The position numbers were made by a program, and so were the translations under genes. A DNA stretch of 15,000 bases from positions 3,234,143 through 3,249,142 of the forward strand of contig NC_091550.1 in the NCBI RefSeq assembly GCF_042767895.1. Reading direction: 5' to 3'. Numbering within the stretch: the stretch's first letter is position 1; the number at the start of each line of letters is the position of its first letter. Positions 9,546 to 15,000 of this stretch are shown here, one piece after another. The notes under the pieces are model-generated. The model searched no databases, was not told the origin of the DNA, and saw only the letters and a program-made list of their open reading frames with translations. The stretch comes from Penaeus vannamei (lineage: Eukaryota; Arthropoda; Malacostraca; Decapoda; Penaeidae).

Positions 9546-10079
9546 AAAACCCAAGACATTTTGTTCTAATAAACTCCATTAAATCCTTTTCACCACAATA
9601 CTTTTACCATAGTGCAATCAGACCTTTGACGTCTGGCACATTTATGTGTTCAAAGCATTAACCATTAACCATCAAATGCATATGTGAATTTTATGTCAAA
9701 ATCTAATTACAATCTGTAAAAGTCAGGTTGCTTGCATTCACTATACCTACCTATGCTTATCCCAACACTTGTGTTATATTTTATTATGAAAAAACTACTT
9801 TATATCAGTGAAAAATCACATATATCATCACCTGTCATTTCACTGTACGTTTTCAGTTTAACAGCAAGGACTCTTTTTGGTTAATTTGTTTAATATATTT
9901 GCATCATAAAGATATGGTAGAGAAAGCATCAAAATGCACAGCAGGTGTAAGACATTTCTGAAGATACAATCAAAACCAGGCACTTACATCTCTTGTAATG
10001 TGAAGATGTTCATTCTTATTTACACCTTTTTCTACTCTCATGACTGTGAATGGAAAAAAAAACTACCGTGTTGATAAAA
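9546..10079. other. Intergenic AT-rich DNA
   Basis: No gene or clear element. A small direct repeat, TTAACCATTAACCAT, lies near 9659-9673. Confidence 0.45.
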
Positions 10080-10234
10080 TGGTAGAAAAACCCACAATGC
10101 ACAAACTAGATTTACTGAAATAAATGAGACCACAGTTTCAAAAACCTGGATTCCATCTTCATCCTGGAGGATTCCAAAACTGTTGTCTCATTAGTTCAAT
10201 AAATCTAGTTTGTGCATTGTGGGTTTTTCAACCA
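10080..10234. repeat. 155-bp foldback (hairpin) element
   Basis: Left arm 10080-10138 and right arm 10177-10234 are inverted copies with about five differences including one indel. A core of 30 bases (left 10085-10114) is identical, beginning GAAAAACCCACAATGCACAA. The loop is 38 bases. It has no coding capacity, and no target duplication could be fixed. Such structures are typical of foldback MITEs; the superfamily is not determined. Confidence 0.75.
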
Positions 10235-10447
10235 CTACTACTCTTATGACTTATTTTGGTCTCTTTGAGCTTTTTTACTTACATTTTAAAACTAAATCCC
10301 TTTTTGAAGTAGTATTATGTAATGCTTTTTCATAATCTTATTAATTTTGAAAGAGTAAAATATGCTATTAATAAAAATGATCTAGTAACAGAGTAACAAA
10401 GTTAAGATCTTTCATAAAAATTAAGTAAACAATGGACATTGTCAAAG

Positions 10448-10453
10448 TTTATT
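10448..10453 (-). terminator. MOCS3: Poly(A) signal for MOCS3
   Basis: TTTATT on the plus strand, which is AATAAA on the minus strand, about 120 bases downstream of the MOCS3 stop codon. It is a suitable distance for a short 3' UTR. Confidence 0.6.
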
Positions 10454-10574
10454 AACATTTCTTGCCTAAAACACTTTAAGAAAACCTGTAAAAATACACT
10501 TTCAACTTAATAACAACCATAAATTTCATATTCACTCCCTTGAGAATGCTTTAGACAATTACTCATATTTGTCA

Positions 10575-11927
10575 TTAATAAACTGGGTAAGAAGAATCTA
10601 TCTTGTTGGCCCAAGCTGTCAGCCCTCCTATGACATCTTTGACTTCATATTCTTCTCCTAATAACTGTGACAGCTCTAAAACTGCCTTCTGTGAATCATT
10701 CCCTCGACGACATATGCAAAACACTTTCTTAGTTCCATGACTTGCCAAATTGCTCTGGATGATGTCTCGACTCTTCTCCTTCTCTATTTGACTCATTGGA
10801 ATGTTAACGCTGTTTGGTAATGCACAAATTTCTTGCTCAACTGGTAATCTTGTGTCAACAAGTATGTGTGGGGTGTTTGAATCTCTGATGGATTTATATT
10901 CCTCTACTGTAATTCTCTTTTCTCTGGCAAGAAGGCTCAGGCCTGTATCCTTGTCTGTTGCTGCTGCTCCACAAAACTGTTCATAATCTATGAGTTTAGT
11001 GATGGTAGGATTATCGCCACACACTTCACAGGTACTTTTGTGACCACGCAGTTTTACAGTCCTGAATGTTCCATACAAGCCATCAAAGAGAAGGAGACTT
11101 TGAGATAATGGTGATCCAATGTTAGTAATAATCTTAATAGCTTCAAGGGCCTGTAGACAACCAATTGTTCCTGGTACTGCACCTAAAACTCCTCCATCTG
11201 AGCAGTTGGTTACAGTCTCTGGTGGTGGTGGTTTTGGATGAAGGCAGCGATAACATGGGCCACCTTTGTAATGGTAAACTGTCAACTGTCCTTCATATCT
11301 TAAGGCTGATCCAGACACAAGAGGTTTGTCTGCCATGACACAAGCATCATTGAGTAGGTATCGTGTGGCAACGTTGTCTGTACAATCGAGAATGAGATCA
11401 TATTTTGATATCAATTGTAATGCTACTTCACTTGTTAGCACAAAGTCATAAGGTAACACTTCAACATCCTTATTCAGTGCAGTAATAGATTGTGCTATAG
11501 AAACGGCTTTTGGTACACCGATCCGTTCCTCTGTGTGTAACACTTGTCTATGAAGGTTGCTTATTTCAATAACATCATAATCGAGTAGTCCAATGCGCCC
11601 AACACCAGCAGCAGCGAGATAGATAGCAGCTGGGCAACCTAAACCACCACAACCAACAATTAGAACAGAAGAACTTAATAATTTCTTTTGCCCTTTTGGT
11701 CCAAGTTCTGGTAGGATCAACTGACGAGAATACCTGGCAATACCTTTATTATCTAGTTCTGCATTTGTCCTCGGTAAACTGTGACATGGAAGATCTTTTA
11801 GTGTAAAGAGTTCAACATCTTTGGCAGAATTTTTACTCTGGTTCTTAAGCTGCTCCTTTAAAGCCTGAATTTCAAGTTCCTTTTTTCTGAGCTCTTCTAA
11901 TAACTCTTCTTTTGTTCTGGCTTCCAT
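10575..11927 (-). CDS. MOCS3: MOCS3/UBA4: adenylyltransferase and sulfurtransferase, complete
   Basis: 450 residues in one uninterrupted frame (human about 460). The protein adenylates the C-terminus of the ubiquitin-like carriers URM1 and MOCS2A and then passes sulfur to make the thiocarboxylate, serving tRNA wobble-uridine thiolation and molybdopterin synthesis in the cytosol. An N-terminal charged coiled-coil-like segment (1-30) is followed by an E1/ThiF domain: RYSRQLILPELG (65-76), nucleotide loop GCGGLG (92-97), NLHRQVLH (124-131), DCTDN (181-185), paired zinc cysteines C225/C228 and C300/C303, and NCSDGG with the E1-type Cys C242. A linker with the family's CGAAATDK leads to the rhodanese domain, with VDTR (357-360) and active loop CRRGND (C406-D411). 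The ending GGLTAWANKID..YPVY matches the family. The start fits vertebrate MOCS3. All key residues are intact. The gene converges on TOE1. Confidence 0.97.
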   Translation of the reverse strand: MEARTKEELLEELRKKELEIQALKEQLKNQSKNSAKDVELFTLKDLPCHSLPRTNAELDNKGIARYSRQLILPELGPKGQKKLLSSSVLIVGCGGLGCPAAIYLAAAGVGRIGLLDYDVIEISNLHRQVLHTEERIGVPKAVSIAQSITALNKDVEVLPYDFVLTSEVALQLISKYDLILDCTDNVATRYLLNDACVMADKPLVSGSALRYEGQLTVYHYKGGPCYRCLHPKPPPPETVTNCSDGGVLGAVPGTIGCLQALEAIKIITNIGSPLSQSLLLFDGLYGTFRTVKLRGHKSTCEVCGDNPTITKLIDYEQFCGAAATDKDTGLSLLAREKRITVEEYKSIRDSNTPHILVDTRLPVEQEICALPNSVNIPMSQIEKEKSRDIIQSNLASHGTKKVFCICRRGNDSQKAVLELSQLLGEEYEVKDVIGGLTAWANKIDSSYPVY

Positions 11928-11928
11928 T

Positions 11929-11945
11929 TCTGAAAAATATACATT
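11929..11945 (-). promoter_or_regulatory. MOCS3: 3' splice acceptor just upstream of the MOCS3 ATG
   Basis: Read on the minus strand, TATATTTTTCAG|AA precedes the ATG. The pyrimidine tract and CAG form a good acceptor, so the coding exon probably begins at 11929 and an upstream 5' non-coding exon lies at higher coordinates. The position of that exon could not be seen. Confidence 0.55.
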
Positions 11946-12941
11946 TTGATATCAGTAGCTCATTAAAGCAGAGAGAAAAAAATTATATTGCTAAATAAAA
12001 CCAAAAATGTTTTGTTTTTTCTTTTGTCACAATGTGAATCTGGAAAGATTGAATCCTACTGGGATACACTGTATATTGAGCTGAGAACATAAAGGTAACT
12101 ACTTAGATATTCAGACTGACAAATGAAAAAAAAATGAGAGACAAAAATGAGCTCAATGACCAGCATCCTTGAGTAACTGAAATGACTTCCTTTTCATTTC
12201 TGTTCAGTTCACTTGACATATATGTGCCACTACATGAACTTATTCTTCATTTTAAAAGCTTTATTTCTAAAGGCATTAGGTCAAAAGATCTATTCAATAT
12301 GAGTGAATTACATCAATATGACACTGTCCAAGAATTCTGCAATATTAATGTGTTGCTTAATCACTCGTGGGTAATAATTAAACCCAAGAAACCCAGGAAG
12401 CCATGAATGATACAAGTCATCATTATGTACTGAAAATCAAGTAATTACAGTGGCCTCATTGGATTTTGATAACCATATTAGTAAATAAGAGAGGATGCAT
12501 GTTATTCACTAAAATCTACTGACAAGATCTGGATTATTATAATGAATAATACATCAAGAAATGTATTTATTTTACTTTTCAAATAAAAATAGTGCATAGT
12601 GTGATAACTATTTTTCCAATTTGTTTCCCTATTATCCTTCATGACCTGCCCAGTTATATAGGCCAATGCTGTTGCTAATATACTACATATGACACCTGAA
12701 AGACATTTGCATATGATTTAAGTCAGTCTCACAGTAGTGTTGGTGGATCCTGTGATAATAAATAACAAAATGACAATAAGCTTATTCCAAGTAAATCTCA
12801 GATATCACATTCAAGTTCATTAATGTGAACTGATAATCACGACTAAGAGACCAGTTAACATTTACTATTTTGGTAAATCTTATATGGTCTTCCTTGCCAA
12901 TATCAACAATACAGGTAATAATGGACTGCTTATGATTTGTA
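11946..12941. other. AT-rich region, possibly MOCS3 5' intron and upstream DNA
   Basis: No recognised gene. A plus-strand open frame at 12182-12406 (74 codons) has no family I know and no splice or start context that stands out. If MOCS3 has a 5' non-coding exon, it or its promoter may lie here. Confidence 0.4.
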
Positions 12942-12949
12942 CATATGAG

Positions 12950-13304
12950 CAGGACCACGGACAGGGGGGTAGCCAGGGCAACGACCCTGGGGCCTGGGTC
13001 CCAAAAGGGGCCTGTAAAAATATACAGTAGTTGCTTATTTGAGCCCAAGAACAACTAATTAAGCAAATTTATACAGTGTATTTATACTAAATCAACATTA
13101 CTGCAGTTAAGATTAACAAGATTTTGCTATTATCAATAAAATAAAATTATGGAAGTGATTCAAAAAATGTCCTCAATCTTCTGCTAACTAGCAATATTTT
13201 TGAAGTTAGGTGATATTAGTAACAAATTCTTAATTGCATTGATTGTCCTGAGGGCCTGGCCCTATTATTTGCCCTGGGCCCCTGGCCATCTGACGACGAC
13301 CCTG
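12950..13304. mobile_element. Non-autonomous hAT-like element with 8-bp target duplication
   Basis: 355-bp element bounded by the identical octamer CATATGAG at 12942-12949 and 13305-13312. It begins CAGGACCACGG and ends CGACGACCCTG (inverted: CAGGGTCGTCG), so both ends open with CAGG. About 15 of the first 23 terminal positions match, and both ends share GC-rich subterminal CCAGGG/GGGCC tracts. The interior is AT-rich and non-coding. An 8-bp duplication and CAG-type ends are hallmarks of hAT transposons. The perfect duplication suggests insertion after the neighbouring Tc1 relic had begun to decay, though that order is inference. Confidence 0.85.
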
Positions 13305-13369
13305 CATATGAGTACATACAAAGTGTAAAATACCCTTCAACACACTATTTAAAAAATGTAATAATTTTC

Positions 13370-14110
13370 TGTAAGAAATGCTCTTTCTTTGATAAAATAT
13401 CTAGTACTACATCCCTCTCACATGGAAAATTTCAGTAAATGTGAAAAAGACTGCACTCTAACCTTCACCTATCCAAACCTTCCCTCAAAATTGATGATTA
13501 TCTAACACACCAATATGATGATCAAATTTATCATATTGTTCTTTGAAAGGTTATACAATTAATCACTGCCATTTGCTCAACTATTATATCCCCAATGCAT
13601 GACAGACTCTGAGTGCTTGACGATATGAGAAGTTATATTGACATGGTCTGCAAGGACATCTTACCTTCACAGAATGGCTTATGAATGCTTGAAATGTGCT
13701 AACATCAGGCCACATAGCCTTCAATAATTTTTCTTTAGTCCAAGAAGAAAACATCTCAGTAAATTTATGTGCATTCAATTAGTGGTGAGTGGCTGTAATT
13801 CAGTTTGCAACTAGTGTTGTGCTATCCATTTTCTAAAGTTTAGAGTGACTTACTTCTTAAGTTGGGAGGCAGTGAGAGGTGGATTGTTTAGCACTTCATG
13901 CTTGATAAGCTTATCTGTAGTCACAGATATGTGGCAAAGCTGACCACCAATGGTTTTATGCTTTAGATCAATTTCCAATGGGAAGCTGGGAGCAGTAGAA
14001 ACTGATAAATGATTGTCAACTGCCAATGGATCAGGATCCATTTTTTTCTGCATTTGATATGTATGTGTACCAGGCATTTTGAAGTTGTGAAATAATGTGA
14101 AAGAAACAAA
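13370..14110 (-). pseudogene. Decayed Tc1/mariner-type transposase
   Basis: Minus-strand fragments in several frames, in the order expected for a Tc1-like transposase. About 13854-13990 gives an N-terminal helix-turn-helix linker (TIGG...ISVTTDKLIKHEVLNNP, then LTASQLKK). About 13650-13755 gives WTKEKLLKAMWPDVSTF, a form of the family's WTxExWxxVxWSDESTF that carries a catalytic Asp, then SHSVKVR. After a frameshift near 13640, 13570-13635 gives IVKHSESVMHWG (family VKHSxSVMVWG) and then LYNLSKN (family LYFLPKN). A weak trace at about 13370-13430 may be the next block. Stops at 13850-13852 and elsewhere, plus frameshifts, make it non-functional. The C-terminal part with the final acidic residue is not found, and inverted termini were not located. 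Confidence 0.8.
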
Positions 14111-14131
14111 CAATTCTAAAATCAAAGGCAT

Positions 14132-15000
14132 TTTTGGTTTTAGCTACCCTGCATATATGAATCTTTTGTTATGACTGAAATGGAATGAAATGTGTTAATA
14201 CTTTCCATCATGGGTCCCTGGACTATTCAGTAGGGTGTAAGATGTCACCAGTGTTAGGTACTTTCCCCTAAAACAATAATTGTTGCAAATGATCTGTCAG
14301 TCTCATGTCCAAAGATTTTTTTAAGTGACTGTATATGTACAAACTTCATGGTCACTTTATCCTTCAATTACCATATAGTCAAGTTGCATCAATGACCATC
14401 ACTTTTCAGATTAAACAGAACAAAAATATGTCCTTAAAAAACATATTTTATTAGCATTAGTTAGCTGTCAGGTATAGAAAAATTACCAAAAAATAAATTT
14501 CAGTGCCAGTCTCTGAACCATCAAGCTGCTAATCTTACCCAGAACAGCACTTCTCACTCACTTACTACTGAGGAGGTAATTCATTCCTCATCCATGAAAA
14601 AACAACATAGTTATAGATTACAATTATTAAGAAATCAATAGAATATCTAAGGAAAAAGGAAGAAACAGGTGCCAACACAAGATCTGTTACATATGTGTGT
14701 ATACACAAATATCGTCAAAAGTATGCGACTTCTATCCCTTGCAGCCTCATATTTGTTGTAGAAAGATGTTGGGGGTATTCAAGAAATTATGTAAATGAAA
14801 AATATCTGCCAACTCCCTACTATCATGCTGAGCCAGGAGAGCTGAGCATGAGAGAGAAGATAGCCAACTACCCCCAAATCACCATGAGAGGATGATTATA
14901 AATCCTCCTGTTCTAAACCATGCTAGTTTCACACTCCTTTTCTTCATTTACCTAGGGGCTGTTTCATTATCACAGCACCTACAAAGAAAAACTAATGAAC
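14132..15000. other. AT-rich flank, nothing identified
   Basis: No recognised gene, RNA or mobile element. The 66-codon open frame at 14695-14895 has no known family, and its composition is unremarkable. The upstream terminus of the Tc1 relic may lie in the first part of this stretch but was not found. Confidence 0.4.

Noticed and set aside
10801..10986. Plus-strand 61-codon frame inside MOCS3
   Set aside because: Antisense shadow of the MOCS3 coding region.
12782..13054. 90-codon minus-strand frame
   Set aside because: It crosses the left boundary and target duplication of the hAT-like element, so it is a chance frame.
13584..14131. Two-exon host gene on the minus strand joined at the GTAAGT donor at 13853
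   Set aside because: Every AG candidate that keeps the second block open gives the wrong phase or an early stop. Both blocks read as Tc1 transposase fragments (TDKLIKHEVLNNP...LTASQLKK; WTKEK...WPDVSTF).
14695..14895. 66-codon plus-strand frame near the right end
   Set aside because: No family, no promoter or splice support; its length is expected by chance.

Overview
The window is eukaryotic, AT-rich nuclear DNA from an invertebrate, most likely an arthropod and plausibly a decapod crustacean. The evidence is spliceosomal introns with GT/AG borders, AATAAA poly(A) signals, animal-type TOE1 and MOCS3 proteins, and many short inverted-repeat elements and Tc1-like relics. No bacterial, phage or CRISPR feature is present. 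The taxonomic call is inference; no species can be fixed from the sequence alone.

Layout. (1) 1-~6830, plus strand: a complete TOE1 gene (CAF1/DEDD-type 3' exonuclease with a CCCH zinc finger) in six coding exons: 167-271, 506-668, 2062-2240, 2426-2679, 4502-4670 and 6025-6612. All junctions are phase-consistent and give a 485-residue protein. Intron 4 carries a 304-bp MITE with PIF/Harbinger features, and intron 5 a small inverted-repeat element. (2) ~6830-10440: intergenic DNA with several GC-richer islands of unidentified repeats, a possible tRNA-derived SINE (~9470-9545) and a striking 155-bp foldback element (10080-10234). (3) 10575-11927, minus strand: a complete, uninterrupted MOCS3/UBA4 coding region (E1-like domain plus rhodanese domain, 450 residues). 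A splice acceptor lies 2 bases upstream of its ATG, so the transcript probably has a spliced 5' non-coding exon. (4) 11930-15000: intergenic DNA with a 355-bp hAT-like non-autonomous element with a perfect 8-bp target duplication (12950-13304), next to a decayed minus-strand Tc1/mariner transposase (~13370-14110). The last ~850 bases have nothing I can identify.

The two genes converge (tail to tail) about 3.6 kb apart. They work in different RNA pathways: TOE1 trims 3' ends of snRNA and other small RNAs in the nucleus, and MOCS3 activates the sulfur carriers URM1 (tRNA wobble-uridine thiolation) and MOCS2A (molybdopterin synthesis). Nothing suggests co-regulation. I found no convincing undescribed functional system. 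The most informative non-genic signals are the three inverted-repeat elements and the Tc1 relic, whose boundaries can be seen directly in the sequence.
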